Shown piece by piece: positions 1-9,770 of a DNA stretch of 64,000 nt (position 1 is its first letter; each line of letters begins with the position of its first letter). A program made the position numbers and the translations under genes. Below the pieces are notes generated by a model. It saw only the letters and a program-made list of their open reading frames with translations. It searched no databases and was not told the DNA's origin. The DNA is from Enterovibrio paralichthyis (GTDB lineage Bacteria; Pseudomonadota; Gammaproteobacteria; Enterobacterales; Vibrionaceae): NCBI RefSeq assembly GCF_019209835.1, contig NZ_JAHUTS010000018.1, positions 1 to 64,000 of the forward strand, given 5' to 3'.

Positions 1-738
1 CTAAAAAGGCTGGAAGATGTTGTGGGTGCCAAGCTGGTAAAGCGGACATCCCATGGCGTGAGCCTCACCCCGGCAGGTGCGAGATTTCTTCCCCATTCCC
101 TCAGGCTACTGGAAACCAACCGCGACGCACTTTTTGCCACACAAATAAGCAATGAGCCTACGACGATTTTATTAGGGGTCCCCCACGAAATTGTCCATCC
201 CACCATCCCCAAAGCCGTTAGGGCATTCAAGCGCTCTGGAAACTATCAAGTAAAAGTTGTTATATCCAATGCGAAACAGCTCCATGCTGCTTTTGAACAA
301 TCAGATATCGATATCATTCTTTCGGTAGATCCCTCCCCCTTACCAGATGGCAGGGTATTGGCTGTCCGCAAACTTGAATGGCTATGCGCCCAAGACAGCG
401 AAAGCTGTCATCAGCGGCCACTTCCAATGATTTATCGTCAACAGTGCCATATCAGTGTCCTCATTGAAGACATTCTGCGCCGCTCTGGTATTCCTTCGGA
501 AAAGAGACACGTTGCAAAAGACACAGATGAAGCATTGTTGTACGTCGCCGGTGATGAGGGATTGTATTTTTCTCCATCATCCGTATATCAAGATGGATTG
601 ATCACGGCACCGGTATCTGCACAGCTTCCCACCCTACCCAACGTATATATTAATCTTCGTATGCGGGATCTAAAACTAGAGCTCCTTCGCCTGTTCTCTG
701 TATTTCTGGTTGAGGCTTTTTCAGCGGGCAATAGGTAA
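1..738 (+). CDS. LysR-family transcriptional regulator, 5' end outside the window
   Basis: The reading frame is open from base 1 and ends with TAA at 736-738. The first residues (LKRLEDVVGAKLVKRT, then GVSLTPAGARFL) are the end of the winged helix-turn-helix of LysR regulators, where 'LE..LGA.LF.RT..G..LT.AG' is typical. The rest, about 200 residues, fits a periplasmic-binding-protein-like effector domain. Some 25-35 N-terminal residues lie upstream of the window, so the internal GTG at 22 is not the true start. It is convergent with the glycosyltransferase at 910, with about 170 bp between them. The effector and the target genes cannot be told from this fragment. Confidence 0.85.
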   Translation, partial: LKRLEDVVGAKLVKRTSHGVSLTPAGARFLPHSLRLLETNRDALFATQISNEPTTILLGVPHEIVHPTIPKAVRAFKRSGNYQVKVVISNAKQLHAAFEQSDIDIILSVDPSPLPDGRVLAVRKLEWLCAQDSESCHQRPLPMIYRQQCHISVLIEDILRRSGIPSEKRHVAKDTDEALLYVAGDEGLYFSPSSVYQDGLITAPVSAQLPTLPNVYINLRMRDLKLELLRLFSVFLVEAFSAGNR

Positions 739-909
739 CAACCCCAACGCTTTGTATAAAAAGGGAAGTTGGTGAGATGGTGTTGAAACGTTGGCAACGC
801 AAATTTGGATAGAGTAACGGCTTGATAAACAAGAGTTTTAGACGCTCAGTCAGCGTCCTGGCATCAGTTATCACCACAAGTACTTCAGTTCTTAACCGGT
901 TGACCTCAC

Positions 910-2079
910 CTATTTTGTGTTTCTGGACGCCGCCGAGGCTCCGGTCGTTAACGTCGAAAAGATGGACTCGATGCGGGCTGCATTGCCTGCCCAGGTGAGT
1001 TGCCTGTCTTTAATCGTTTGCAAGGCCTGTCGTTGAAGTTGTGCCCGCAACACATCATCTTCCACAATTTGTTTGATGCGGACAAAAATTGCATCCGGTG
1101 CGTCGACCGGATAGAGCAGGGCGTTGTTTCCATCCACTAAAAGCTCGCGGATATTTTCTGTATCCGGCGCAATAATGGCCTTTCCCTTGGCAAGATATTC
1201 AATCAATTTTAAAGGCGACGACCAAGGGGTGACCGCGGGCTGCAAGGCGATGTCTATCTGGTCGAGCCACATTGGCATGGCGTGGCGTTCTACAAGGCCT
1301 GTTACATGAATCTGTGTGGTGACACCTAATTCTTCCGCTTGTTGTTGCAACGGGATGGCGACGGGGCCGTCTCCGACAATCAATAGCATTAGATCTGGAT
1401 TTTTCGATGCTGCAATAAGGGAGAGTACTTTATCCAATTGGTGCCATTCACGGCAAAAACCAACGAAGCCAATCGTTAACTTTCCTGTGAATTCGGGGCG
1501 ACGGACGCTGTTCTGATTAGGGTGGAAAACCGAAGGGTCAATGCCATTTGGGATGACGGTAATATTGTCTTCTGACACGCCCGCTTCAAGCAGATAGCCG
1601 GCAAGTACATGTGTGACCGGGCAGACATGGTCGGCGTTGCACCAGGTGTAGCGCTCGGTCCATTTGGCAAGCCTTGCAAGGCCGATACCCCCATATTGGG
1701 CCCGCTCCAGATAAAGAGGCGAGTTCACCTCCAATACCAGTTTCAACCCGAGCAGCTTCTTGACCCAAATTCCGGAAGGAAGAAACAGATTATATCGTTC
1801 GTATATCGCATCCGGACGGTGCTTTAAGCAAGCCACGAGCAGTTTGAAAAAAACGTAAAAGGCGTAGCCAAATTCGAGCAGTTCCGAACACCACTTTGGC
1901 AGGGCGCGGCGAAGTGAAGACACCCAACCGCCATCACTGCCAAATGCCGCTTCGGTGGCGACCTTCGGCCCGACGACAATCAGTTTATGTCCTCTCTCGG
2001 AAAGCGCCCGGATGATCTCCTCCACATGAACGTATTGGCCATCTTTCGATGCGATCCTGTGGTGATAGAGTATTTTCAT
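910..2079 (-). CDS. Glycosyltransferase family 4, last gene of the XrtA exopolysaccharide operon
   Basis: A 389-residue GT-B fold transferase. The N-terminal Rossmann half starts MKILYHHRI. The C-terminal half carries the GT4 donor-site pattern: VIPNGIDPSVF, then FVGFCREWHQLDKVL, then a late SPLKLIEYLAKGKAII stretch that supplies the usual acidic donor-binding residue. I chose the ATG at 2079, which has AAGG nine bases upstream; the frame could begin at a TTG at 2088. It lies about 24 bp after the preceding glycosyltransferase and is the last gene of a leftward operon that starts at 11177. It probably adds one sugar of the repeat unit in the cytoplasm. Donor and acceptor are unknown. Confidence 0.85.
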   Translation of the reverse strand: MKILYHHRIASKDGQYVHVEEIIRALSERGHKLIVVGPKVATEAAFGSDGGWVSSLRRALPKWCSELLEFGYAFYVFFKLLVACLKHRPDAIYERYNLFLPSGIWVKKLLGLKLVLEVNSPLYLERAQYGGIGLARLAKWTERYTWCNADHVCPVTHVLAGYLLEAGVSEDNITVIPNGIDPSVFHPNQNSVRRPEFTGKLTIGFVGFCREWHQLDKVLSLIAASKNPDLMLLIVGDGPVAIPLQQQAEELGVTTQIHVTGLVERHAMPMWLDQIDIALQPAVTPWSSPLKLIEYLAKGKAIIAPDTENIRELLVDGNNALLYPVDAPDAIFVRIKQIVEDDVLRAQLQRQALQTIKDRQLTWAGNAARIESIFSTLTTGASAASRNTK

Positions 2080-2103
2080 GTCAATCAACCTTGTACATGT
2101 TGG

Positions 2104-3303
2104 CTATCGCCCATGGGCAGTTTTCGAAATAAGGGACGAGAAAATCGCGTGTTGTCCCTGTGAAGTGCTTAACCAGTCAAACTGCTCTGCATAACGCCTT
2201 GTATCGCTGCGAAGGGGAGGGGAAGTGAGCAGGGCATTCATTCCCGCGGCGATCGCTTCAGGTGTTCTCTCAACCAGCAAGCCCGCGTCTGCAGTCCGGA
2301 CGACTTCCGGTGTGCCCCAGATATTGCTGGCTACTACGGGCGTGCCACACGCCATGGACTCGAGCAGAACATTGGCCCAACCCTCTCGGCTGGAGGCGAG
2401 CACCAAAGCGTTGGCGGCACCATAGTACTGGGCGAGCTCTTTCTGGCTTACGCTGCCAACAAAACTGATTCGGGATGCCAGCCCGTTGTTGTGAACCTGT
2501 TTATGCAGCGCTTTTTCTTCCGGGCCACTGCCTGCAATGACGAGCACAGCATCCGGTACATTTTTCATGGCATCAATCACCAGATGGTGTCCTTTCCGCT
2601 CTATCAGATGACCCACAGAAAGTACAACCGGCTGGTGTGACGGCAATTTGAGTTGTTGTCGAAGGTCGGCTTGCTTGGCTGTGTCGGCGAAAGGAAACAG
2701 GGTCAGGTCAACGCCATTTCTCAACGTAGTCACGCTGTTTGGCGCAGCGCCCAGTGCAATCATTGTCTGTCTCAGCGCTTCACAAACAGCCATGTTGTGG
2801 CCGCTTTTTTGCAACACAGTCTGAATGGCTTTTTTGGGGGCGGGGAATTGCGGGATCAGGTTGATGTCCGTTCCCCGTGCCGTCACCGTGAACGGTTTTC
2901 CAAGCCGCGTTGCAGCCTGTTCGATGGCGACACCGTCGGGATAAAAGTAATGTCCGTCAATAACATCAAAATCAAATCCCTGCTCCTGGAGCTGGCGCGC
3001 CTGATGGTAGATAGCGCCTGACAATGTCCGGGGGGTGAGCGTCATTCCAATTTTCGGAATAACAACATAACGGGGGTGATAGACATCCATCCCAAAACGT
3101 TGCTCTCGTGCGGGGGCTTTGGCGTATTCTGCGTATTCACCAAAAACGGGGTGACGGAAGGGAAACCAGGGGACCGGTGCGATCACTTTGACTTCTACAT
3201 CTGGAAAATGCGCCATCAGATGGCGCAACCGTGTTTCTATAAACACCCCATGTTTGGGGTTGTTGGCATAGGGGAATAGGGTGGTGACAGTCAGGATCTT
3301 CAT
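2104..3303 (-). CDS. Glycosyltransferase family 4
   Basis: A 399-residue GT-B enzyme. It begins MKILTVTTLFPYANNPKHGVF, a common start for WcaL/PelF-like GT4 proteins. It has the acceptor-domain stretch HYFYPDGVAI, TARGTDIN near the domain joint, TLRNGVDLTLF, VGHLIERKGHHLVIDA and the donor-binding SSREGWANVLLESMACGTPVV, whose E is the usual GT4 acidic residue. It lies 4 bp after the amidotransferase stop and 24 bp before the next glycosyltransferase, so the three are probably one transcript. Genes of this type often sit beside the XrtA amidotransferase. Role: cytoplasmic assembly of the exopolysaccharide repeat unit; sugar specificity unknown. Confidence 0.87.
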   Translation of the reverse strand: MKILTVTTLFPYANNPKHGVFIETRLRHLMAHFPDVEVKVIAPVPWFPFRHPVFGEYAEYAKAPAREQRFGMDVYHPRYVVIPKIGMTLTPRTLSGAIYHQARQLQEQGFDFDVIDGHYFYPDGVAIEQAATRLGKPFTVTARGTDINLIPQFPAPKKAIQTVLQKSGHNMAVCEALRQTMIALGAAPNSVTTLRNGVDLTLFPFADTAKQADLRQQLKLPSHQPVVLSVGHLIERKGHHLVIDAMKNVPDAVLVIAGSGPEEKALHKQVHNNGLASRISFVGSVSQKELAQYYGAANALVLASSREGWANVLLESMACGTPVVASNIWGTPEVVRTADAGLLVERTPEAIAAGMNALLTSPPLRSDTRRYAEQFDWLSTSQGQHAIFSSLISKTAHGR

Positions 3304-3307
3304 GACG

Positions 3308-5188
3308 TTACTGCCGGTTGATGAATTTGGCGAACATCAGGAGACTCCAGAGTGCATCTGCATGGTTACTTCGCCCTGATGTGTGTTCGGCGAGCATGGT
3401 TTTCAGCGTATCGGCGCAGAAAAAGCCACTGTCCAGCATGTTTTCTGACAACAGGTTGCTGCTGAGTTCCCGTCGCAATGGCCCTCGAAACCAATCAGCA
3501 AGTGGAATGCTAAAGCCCATTTTAGGACGGTAGAGGATGTTGTGGTCGACGTAAGGCTCAAGTGCTTTTTTGAAGGCGTACTTGCCTTCGGTGCCCCGGA
3601 TATTGTCGGCACTGCTAATGGAAAATGCCCATTCCATAAAGACATGGTCCAGCAGGGGGGCGCGAACCTCCAACGAGTTTGCCATGCTGGCACGATCCAC
3701 TTTGGTCAGGATGTCACCAGGCAACCAGGTTTTCATATCAAGATATTGAATCAGTTTGAGTGGGTCATCCGTGGGAGCGGCTTTCGCATGCGTTTTCATG
3801 ATCTCCAGGCCGCTGTAGCCAGCCAATTGGCGTTGGTAGCTGGCGCTGAACAATTTCGCCCGCTCTCCCTGGCGCAGTTTTGACATGGTATTGGCGTACG
3901 CTTCTACCGCGTCCATTGCCAGGGATTGCAGTGTGGTTTTGGCCCGCAGTGGTTTTGGCGCCCAATCTGCTTTGGGGTAGAACTGAGCGAGTTGACCGAA
4001 CAGCGGTTTTCGCAGCCCAGCCGGTATTTTGTCGCGCAGTCTTTGCTCGGCAAGATGCATTCGCTGGCGGCGGTATCCGGCAAAGATTTCATCGCCACCA
4101 TCGCCGGAAAGCGCCACCTTAACCGACTGCCGCGCCAGTTGGCAGACCTGGTAGGTTGGCAGTGCAGAGCTGTCGGCAAAGGGCTCATCGTAAACATGGC
4201 TTAAGGTATCGATCAGCGCAAAATCGTTTGACGATACGATCTGGCGGGTGTGGTTTGTGTGGTACCTCGCGGCAATTTGATCGGCATACTCGGTCTCATC
4301 GTAATCGCGCTCCTGAAACCCGATGGCACAGGTATTCACGGGGGAGTCCTGTATGCCCGCCATCAGCGCAGTGATGGCACTGGAGTCGACGCCGCCGGAT
4401 AAAAATGCGCCCAATGGCACATCGGCAAGAAGGCGTATACGCACCGCTTCGGTGAGTCTTTCAATCAGTTCAATTTGTACTGTTTCCCACGGCAAGGTGA
4501 CTGCGGGGGAGGTGAAATCCCAATACGCGGTGGGTTTTAGTGCAGAGTCCGGTGTGAGAAGCAGGTAGTGGCCGGCAGGGAGTTTACTGACGTCTTTGTA
4601 TGCGCTGTGCGGGTCCGGCACATAACCGTACATAAAAAATTCTTCCGCCAGCTCAGTGCGCAAGGTGCGGTTAACATCCGGGTGTGCGAGCAGCACTTTA
4701 AGCTCTGAGCCAAAAACCAGTTGGCCATGACGGGTAACCGTGTAGTACAGCGGTTTTTTCCCTATCCGATCCCGTGCCAAAAACAATTGCTTTTGGTTGC
4801 TGTCCCAGAGTGCAAAAGCAAACATGCCCCGAAAACGCTCAAGGCACTGCACGCCCCACTGCTCCCACGCATGCACAATCACTTCAGTATCACTGAGGGT
4901 GGCAAAGCGGTGTCCCAGTTCGGTTAGCTCAATGACCAGCTCGCTAAAGTTGTAGATTTCACCGTTAAACACCACGCAGACGGAGCCATCCTCGTTGAAC
5001 ATCGGCTGTTGACCGGTGCCGAGATCGATAATGGATAAACGACGGTGCCCCAATCCAACAAAACCATCGATGAAGTAACCCTCATCATCCGGTCCACGGT
5101 GCGATTGTTCCCGGTTGATCCTTTGCAGTAACTGGGTATCAATCGGTTGACGCGAAGACAGATTAAAAATTCCTGATATCCCACACAT
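3308..5188 (-). CDS. XrtA-associated asparagine synthase-like amidotransferase
   Basis: A 626-residue AsnB-type protein. The Ntn-type glutaminase domain starts directly MCGISGIF, so Cys2 becomes the catalytic N-terminal nucleophile. SHRGPDDEG, VFNGEIYN and LSDTEVI follow. The synthetase domain (about residues 240-600) has the PP-loop LSGGVDSS and LSGDGGDEIFAGY. I placed the start at 5188 rather than the longer frame at 5221 because Cys must follow Met1 and because this ATG overlaps the exosortase stop (TGATG). It fits the family called 'exosortase A system-associated amidotransferase 1' (TIGR03108, from memory). It probably amidates a uronic acid or other carboxylate sugar precursor of the exopolysaccharide. 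Confidence 0.9.
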   Translation of the reverse strand: MCGISGIFNLSSRQPIDTQLLQRINREQSHRGPDDEGYFIDGFVGLGHRRLSIIDLGTGQQPMFNEDGSVCVVFNGEIYNFSELVIELTELGHRFATLSDTEVIVHAWEQWGVQCLERFRGMFAFALWDSNQKQLFLARDRIGKKPLYYTVTRHGQLVFGSELKVLLAHPDVNRTLRTELAEEFFMYGYVPDPHSAYKDVSKLPAGHYLLLTPDSALKPTAYWDFTSPAVTLPWETVQIELIERLTEAVRIRLLADVPLGAFLSGGVDSSAITALMAGIQDSPVNTCAIGFQERDYDETEYADQIAARYHTNHTRQIVSSNDFALIDTLSHVYDEPFADSSALPTYQVCQLARQSVKVALSGDGGDEIFAGYRRQRMHLAEQRLRDKIPAGLRKPLFGQLAQFYPKADWAPKPLRAKTTLQSLAMDAVEAYANTMSKLRQGERAKLFSASYQRQLAGYSGLEIMKTHAKAAPTDDPLKLIQYLDMKTWLPGDILTKVDRASMANSLEVRAPLLDHVFMEWAFSISSADNIRGTEGKYAFKKALEPYVDHNILYRPKMGFSIPLADWFRGPLRRELSSNLLSENMLDSGFFCADTLKTMLAEHTSGRSNHADALWSLLMFAKFINRQ

Positions 5189-6639
5189 CAGCGCACTCCC
5201 TGGCGGTACTGGTTTATCCATTCAATGGCGAGTTGCTCAAGCTGTTCATCGTCCAGACTTGTACTGGACAGCGCAAAGACATCGCCTTTTCCTTCCCCGT
5301 CCGTAAGTAGCTTCTGTGCTTTGAACAGCTTTAGTTTTAGGGGATTGGTTGAACAAAACTGCTCTATACAATACCAATATAGGATCTTCTTGCTCTGCCC
5401 CCGTGGATTGAGCAGTGTGATCATCGTAGCGTCAAATGCCGGCGCTGTGGCAGGGGATAACGACACTGCCGTTCGCTCGCTCGGTGCCCACCGCTCGGGG
5501 TCGTAAAAGCGGTTAATGGAACTGATCAGTTCGCCATTGGCTTGGTTAATGGCATAGCGCGCGGAAAAATACTCAGCACGTCCCTCAGGCAGTACGCCCC
5601 GGCTCACGGTCAGTGCTTCTGGAAATGCGACTCCCCAAGCTGTTTGGTACCCACTAATGGCTTTTTCCGGTAAAGAGACAGGCGACAGTGTAGGGTTGGC
5701 CTGAACATGCAATGTCCTGGTCCAAACAAACAGAATAGATAAGATGACGACGAGGGTGAGCGTCACCATATAAGGGCGCAGAGCCGTTTCATTGCGCGCT
5801 ACCAAGGTTTCACTGGCTGATGGTTGGTCAGGGAGAGGGTCTGCAAACTTGTCGGCGACAAAAAAGATAACGCCAATCACCAGGGTGAAAAATACCCAGC
5901 CATAGATGAGGTGATCTGCCCCTGTGGCGTATTTCATGTCACTGAGATAACCCACCAGTATGATCCCGTACGCCCGTATCCCGTTGGCGATAATGGGAAA
6001 GATAAAGGAGAAGCCTACAAAGGCGAGTATCTTCCACCATTTTGAGAAGCTGAGGTACGCAAACAAGGTGCCCAACGCCAGACTGGAAATTAAAAAACGG
6101 ATGCCGGAACACGCTTCAGCCACTTCGAACATCCCGTTGGGGATCGTGAGGTACAGGCCTTCGCGGTATACCGGAATATTGGTGAGATGGAGGGCGAACA
6201 CGGTGATATCCGCAGTGACCAGTTGTAGGTAGGGCACCAGTTCTTCGCCAAAGGGAATACAAAATATGAGGTAAAAAATGGGGAAAAACAGCAGTTTGGT
6301 CAGCGGCGTGCCAAGCAATGCCCAAAGCATCAATTGCAAGCTGGTAACAACAGCAATATGTTCAAACAGAGCAACGCCAGCGGCATTCCCCACCATCCAC
6401 AGCAGTGCGGGTACAATTAAAAACACCACAGGTATCCATGCTGATCCCAGAAGTGTCACCTTAATTTGCTCGCGTTTGCGCCAGACCAGCCAGAGCGAAA
6501 TGGGCAGTATCAGAAAGCTGTGTTCGTAAGTTTTCGACTGCAGCCAAACAGACACCATCCCTTCGATAGCGTCATGGAAAACCACGCCCCATGCCAGAAG
6601 CGGAAAAGCAAACCTCAGAGCCAGGGAAAGGTTACTCAA
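5188..6639 (-). CDS. xrtA: Exosortase A (XrtA) with C-terminal EpsI-like domain
   Basis: A 483-residue polytopic inner-membrane transpeptidase that processes PEP-CTERM proteins. Residues 1-265 form the eight-helix exosortase core. The catalytic residues are visible: Cys177 in AEACSGIRFL, Arg222 in ANGIRAYG and His243 in GADHLIYGW. Residues from about 290 on form one more membrane segment and a periplasmic part resembling EpsI (DUF3485), as usual for the XrtA subclass. It overlaps the upstream glycosyltransferase by 8 bp and the downstream amidotransferase by TGATG. Two likely substrates are encoded in this window, at 18029-18739 and 36856-37518. The invariant triad makes this a confident call. 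Confidence 0.95.
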   Translation of the reverse strand: MSNLSLALRFAFPLLAWGVVFHDAIEGMVSVWLQSKTYEHSFLILPISLWLVWRKREQIKVTLLGSAWIPVVFLIVPALLWMVGNAAGVALFEHIAVVTSLQLMLWALLGTPLTKLLFFPIFYLIFCIPFGEELVPYLQLVTADITVFALHLTNIPVYREGLYLTIPNGMFEVAEACSGIRFLISSLALGTLFAYLSFSKWWKILAFVGFSFIFPIIANGIRAYGIILVGYLSDMKYATGADHLIYGWVFFTLVIGVIFFVADKFADPLPDQPSASETLVARNETALRPYMVTLTLVVILSILFVWTRTLHVQANPTLSPVSLPEKAISGYQTAWGVAFPEALTVSRGVLPEGRAEYFSARYAINQANGELISSINRFYDPERWAPSERTAVSLSPATAPAFDATMITLLNPRGQSKKILYWYCIEQFCSTNPLKLKLFKAQKLLTDGEGKGDVFALSSTSLDDEQLEQLAIEWINQYRQGVR

Positions 6640-7849
6640 TCTCTGCCCCTAAATAGCCTAACAGTGGGGTCAACTTGGCCTCCCAGCTAAAATTGGCTTT
6701 TAGCCAGTCCCTGCCGTCTTTTGCACGTACTACGTTTTCACGAAGCTTTGACACTATCCACCGCACCATCTCTTCTTCTGCATCCGTGACATACAGGCAT
6801 TCAGTGGGATAGTTTTCCAGCCCTTCCACTCCAAGGGAGGAGGTCATGACGGGGCGCTCCATGGCCAGGGCTTCCAATATTTTGTTTTGAATTCCCCGGG
6901 CCATCAACATGGGCGCTACTGCCGCTTTGGCGTGCGCCAGATACGGGCGTACATCATCCACCCTTCCCGTGACGACTACGCCGGGATGCGTGTTGAGCTC
7001 AATAACCTGTTTAGGGGGAGACGAGCCAACAATGTAAAACTTACTGTCAGGACATTGTTGGATAACCTGTGGCCAGACACGTTTGATAAACCAGATAACT
7101 GTCTCAATGTTTGGCCGGTAATCCATGGCACCGGTGAACACGATGTAATTGTCACTTTCCAGAGGATAATCTTCCGCAAGGGAAGAGGGGGCTAATGGCG
7201 AGAAATAATCGCTGTCGATGCCGTTTTCCAATGTTCTGATTTTATTATGTATGTTAGTGCTTACCATCTCTCTGAAGTGCGAAGATTCGGTGTCTGATAT
7301 GAAGCAACTGATATCAAATTGATCCGCTACCAGCTTCTCATAGTCCGCCAGCGTACGGTGTTCCCGCTGATAGACTTTGCGCATGATCCCTGTCGATGCA
7401 TTCGCGTATTGGCGCCATTTGTCAGAATCAATATCCGCAAACTGCATCACAGTATGGAGTTGGGGCGTTTGGTGGGGAAGAACGTACTGGGCCATACAGC
7501 CGGAATACACAAACGCTTTGGTGATAGACGTGGAAGCCAGGGTTTGCTTCACCCAACGGGACAGGCTGGCGCTGCGGTAGTAGGGCAGGGTAATGGGCTC
7601 TCCTTTTCCCAAGGCGGTCAGCCCCTTCAGTTTGGCAAATGATGGGTTTAAATCGACAAAAAACGCCTCTTTGCAGAAGGTCCGAACCTTGTCGGTGTAT
7701 TGCCTGTCGTTAGGGTCATCAATAAAGCAGCCAAGATAGACATCATAGTGCCGTGCGAGAAACTTAAGCACGTGAAAAGTCGTGATTTTATCCCCTTTGT
7801 TAGGGGGATAAGGGATACGGTGGCACAGGTACAGTAGTGGCTCTTTCAT
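6632..7849 (-). CDS. XrtA-associated glycosyltransferase (stp1 type)
   Basis: A 405-residue GT-B protein beginning MKEPLLYLCHRIPYPPNKGDKITTFH. This start, together with MQFADIDSDKWRQYA in the first domain, is characteristic of the PEP-CTERM/EpsH1-associated sugar transferase family (TIGR03087, from memory). The C-terminal half has VFTGAMDYRPNIETVIWF, FYIVGSSPP, VVVTGRVDDVRPYLAHA and APMLMARGIQNKILEALAMERPVM, with the GT4 acidic donor residue in KILEA. It lies 3 bp downstream of the FemAB-like gene and overlaps xrtA by 8 bp. It adds a sugar to the lipid-linked exopolysaccharide unit; the donor is not known. Confidence 0.9.
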   Translation of the reverse strand: MKEPLLYLCHRIPYPPNKGDKITTFHVLKFLARHYDVYLGCFIDDPNDRQYTDKVRTFCKEAFFVDLNPSFAKLKGLTALGKGEPITLPYYRSASLSRWVKQTLASTSITKAFVYSGCMAQYVLPHQTPQLHTVMQFADIDSDKWRQYANASTGIMRKVYQREHRTLADYEKLVADQFDISCFISDTESSHFREMVSTNIHNKIRTLENGIDSDYFSPLAPSSLAEDYPLESDNYIVFTGAMDYRPNIETVIWFIKRVWPQVIQQCPDSKFYIVGSSPPKQVIELNTHPGVVVTGRVDDVRPYLAHAKAAVAPMLMARGIQNKILEALAMERPVMTSSLGVEGLENYPTECLYVTDAEEEMVRWIVSKLRENVVRAKDGRDWLKANFSWEAKLTPLLGYLGAEIE

Positions 7850-7852
7850 GGA

Positions 7853-8896
7853 TCACCCTAAAAATTTTGAAATCTGGGGGCCGATTTGGCGCGATAAACC
7901 CAATGGCATTTTTTTCCAAAGGTCGATAAACAGCCGGTACTTTGGATTGTTTGGAGACAAATTGGGCAGCTCTTTGGCTTTTACCAACGCGATTCGGTAG
8001 TGCAGTTTTTCCTCGTCCATCCCCCAGTGCTTTTTATAGTGGTATGCCCCCGAGTCAACTTTGCTCCGGCCAAAGTCAAATACCTTCATGCCTCTCTCTT
8101 TAGCCAGGCACATCAGCTGGTAATACATGAAGTCGTTACTTTTCAAATCACGGGCTGCATGTGTACCACCGCCGTAATACGGCAATACCGTCTCTTTATA
8201 GTAGAAGCTGAGCACAGCGGAGACGGGCTCCCCGTTTTCATCCCGTATGATCAGTGTTTCGCAGCGCTCACCGAAGGCCTGCTTGAGCGCGTCAAACAGC
8301 TTTTTGTTGAAAACTGGGGTGCCGAGGTTGTGGACGCTTTGCGCGTAAATGTCATAGCACACGGACGGATTGTCGCTGCTGTCCCAACTTAGATGGTTGG
8401 TGAGTGAGTGTCGGATAACCGCGCGTTGTTTGCGCTTCACGTTTGTGAGGATTTCCTCGGGGGTTTCTGCCAGCGTCGAGGAAAAGGTGGAGTGACGGCA
8501 ATGGGTTACCCAAGGGGACTTATCTTCTGTCGGCGTTTTATCCCGCAGCTCAACATAGTCAACATTCAGCGACTGCCCTAACTCAAGGGCGGCATGTTCG
8601 AGCTGGTTCTTTAATTCGAGGGTATCGGCAATGGCGCCACCATACACACAAAAAGGGGTGGAAATCAGGGCGTGGCCGAACATCCTGCTTTTTTGCTCAA
8701 ACAGCGGCAACACACCCACAATTTTTCCATGGCACTCCGCCACCATGTAGTGAGGCTTATGATTGAAGACTGCGCTGATCACATGGTACCAACCCATGAG
8801 ATGAAAAAAGCTCCCGTCAGGGTGATGGTCGACGTAATCATCCCAAGCTGACATATCTTGCTGATTTAGCGGCCTTATTTTTAGTTTTTGAGTCAT
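7853..8896 (-). CDS. FemAB-like protein of XrtA systems
   Basis: A GNAT-fold protein of 347 residues from MTQKLKIRPL. It matches the XrtA/PEP-CTERM-associated FemAB family (TIGR03019, from memory): the N-terminal pattern DDYVDHHPDGSFFHLMGWYHVI, then the second GNAT domain with AVLSFYYKETVLPYYGGGTHAARDLKSNDFMYYQLM and FDFGRSKVDSGAYHYKKHWG. FemAB proteins transfer amino acids or acyl groups; here the acceptor is probably a sugar of the polysaccharide. The frame could extend to 8923, but the ATG at 8896 matches the usual family start. Even so, the gene overlaps the deacetylase 3' end by 59 bp, which is long. ATG 8854 would cut this to 17 bp but would remove a conserved N-terminal strand. Confidence 0.88.
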   Translation of the reverse strand: MTQKLKIRPLNQQDMSAWDDYVDHHPDGSFFHLMGWYHVISAVFNHKPHYMVAECHGKIVGVLPLFEQKSRMFGHALISTPFCVYGGAIADTLELKNQLEHAALELGQSLNVDYVELRDKTPTEDKSPWVTHCRHSTFSSTLAETPEEILTNVKRKQRAVIRHSLTNHLSWDSSDNPSVCYDIYAQSVHNLGTPVFNKKLFDALKQAFGERCETLIIRDENGEPVSAVLSFYYKETVLPYYGGGTHAARDLKSNDFMYYQLMCLAKERGMKVFDFGRSKVDSGAYHYKKHWGMDEEKLHYRIALVKAKELPNLSPNNPKYRLFIDLWKKMPLGLSRQIGPQISKFLG

Positions 8897-9767
8897 GGCT
8901 AGATCCATCCAATTGGTAAACATGGCTCATCGTATTCCAGGAAAAATCCGACAAGAGATAGCGAATGCGCGCCTCCATCCGGTTGATATTCAGATAGTGG
9001 CGAAATCGGGATTTGAGGGAGATGTCAGGAATTCTCGGTTGCTTGTCGTCTATCTCCCATGGATGAAAGTAGAAGCTATACGGCTGCCCCGTGACTTTGA
9101 TGTAGTTTTCTATCAGGGACCGGCTCAGTCTGTATGGGTATAGCCTAAAGAAACCCCCGCCGCCAATTGGGATATTTCTGCCCAAAGCGTTATAGGTTGG
9201 AATGGGGATTTCCATTATCCCTTCAGGGCGCTGATAAGGGGCTTTTGGCCAAGACGGCGCGCCGTAGAGGTCGTGTTTTACCGGATAGGTGCTGCTGCTG
9301 TAGATAAACCCGAGATCAGCCAGTGCTGAAAAGGCCCATTCGGTGTTGGGATTAATTGAGAAGCTCGGTGCACGGTAACCCCGGACAGCGCAGCCGGTAA
9401 TGTCTTCCAGTAAGGACTTACCGCGGAAAACATCATTTTTGAAAACCAGTGGTGTCTGGCTTGTGACAACTTGATGGGCATAGCCATGGCTGGCCAATTC
9501 ATGCCCTTGCCCGACAATTTCCCGTGCCAGCTGCGGACAACGCTCTGCCACCCAGCCAAGCATGAAAAACGTGGCCTGCGCATTATGTTCAGCGAACAAT
9601 TCCAGTAGCCGGTGGGTATTTTGCTCAACACGCAGTGGGTACTTTGTCCCCCAGTCTGCGGGCGTAATGCGGTTACTGAAAGCCGAAACATGGAAATAAT
9701 CTTCCACATCTACGGTGAGCGCGCACTGTGGCAGGATATTGGCTGCTCTCTTATGGGTATCCGGCAT
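8838..9767 (-). CDS. Polysaccharide deacetylase of the XrtA locus
   Basis: A 309-residue NodB-fold (carbohydrate esterase 4) enzyme. The metal-site motif is TVDVEDYFH (Asp20, Asp23) and the second motif is SHGYAHQ (His94, His98). RGYRAPSFSI supplies the conserved Arg region and FYFHPWEID the late His motif. It has no signal peptide, as is usual for the XrtA-associated family (TIGR03006, from memory), so it is expected to act in the cytoplasm on lipid-linked or nucleotide sugars. It starts 3 bp after the sugar transferase stop and belongs to the same operon. Likely role: N-deacetylation of an amino sugar in the repeat unit. Confidence 0.92.
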   Translation of the reverse strand: MPDTHKRAANILPQCALTVDVEDYFHVSAFSNRITPADWGTKYPLRVEQNTHRLLELFAEHNAQATFFMLGWVAERCPQLAREIVGQGHELASHGYAHQVVTSQTPLVFKNDVFRGKSLLEDITGCAVRGYRAPSFSINPNTEWAFSALADLGFIYSSSTYPVKHDLYGAPSWPKAPYQRPEGIMEIPIPTYNALGRNIPIGGGGFFRLYPYRLSRSLIENYIKVTGQPYSFYFHPWEIDDKQPRIPDISLKSRFRHYLNINRMEARIRYLLSDFSWNTMSHVYQLDGSSHDSKTKNKAAKSARYVSLG

Positions 9768-9770
9768 AGG

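Noticed and set aside
2653..3021. Open frames opposite the glycosyltransferases, amidotransferase and other genes (for example 2653-3021, 3542-3883, 33104-33553, 42320-42829)
   Set aside because: They lie within well-supported genes on the other strand and show no motifs; they are shadows of high-information coding sequence.
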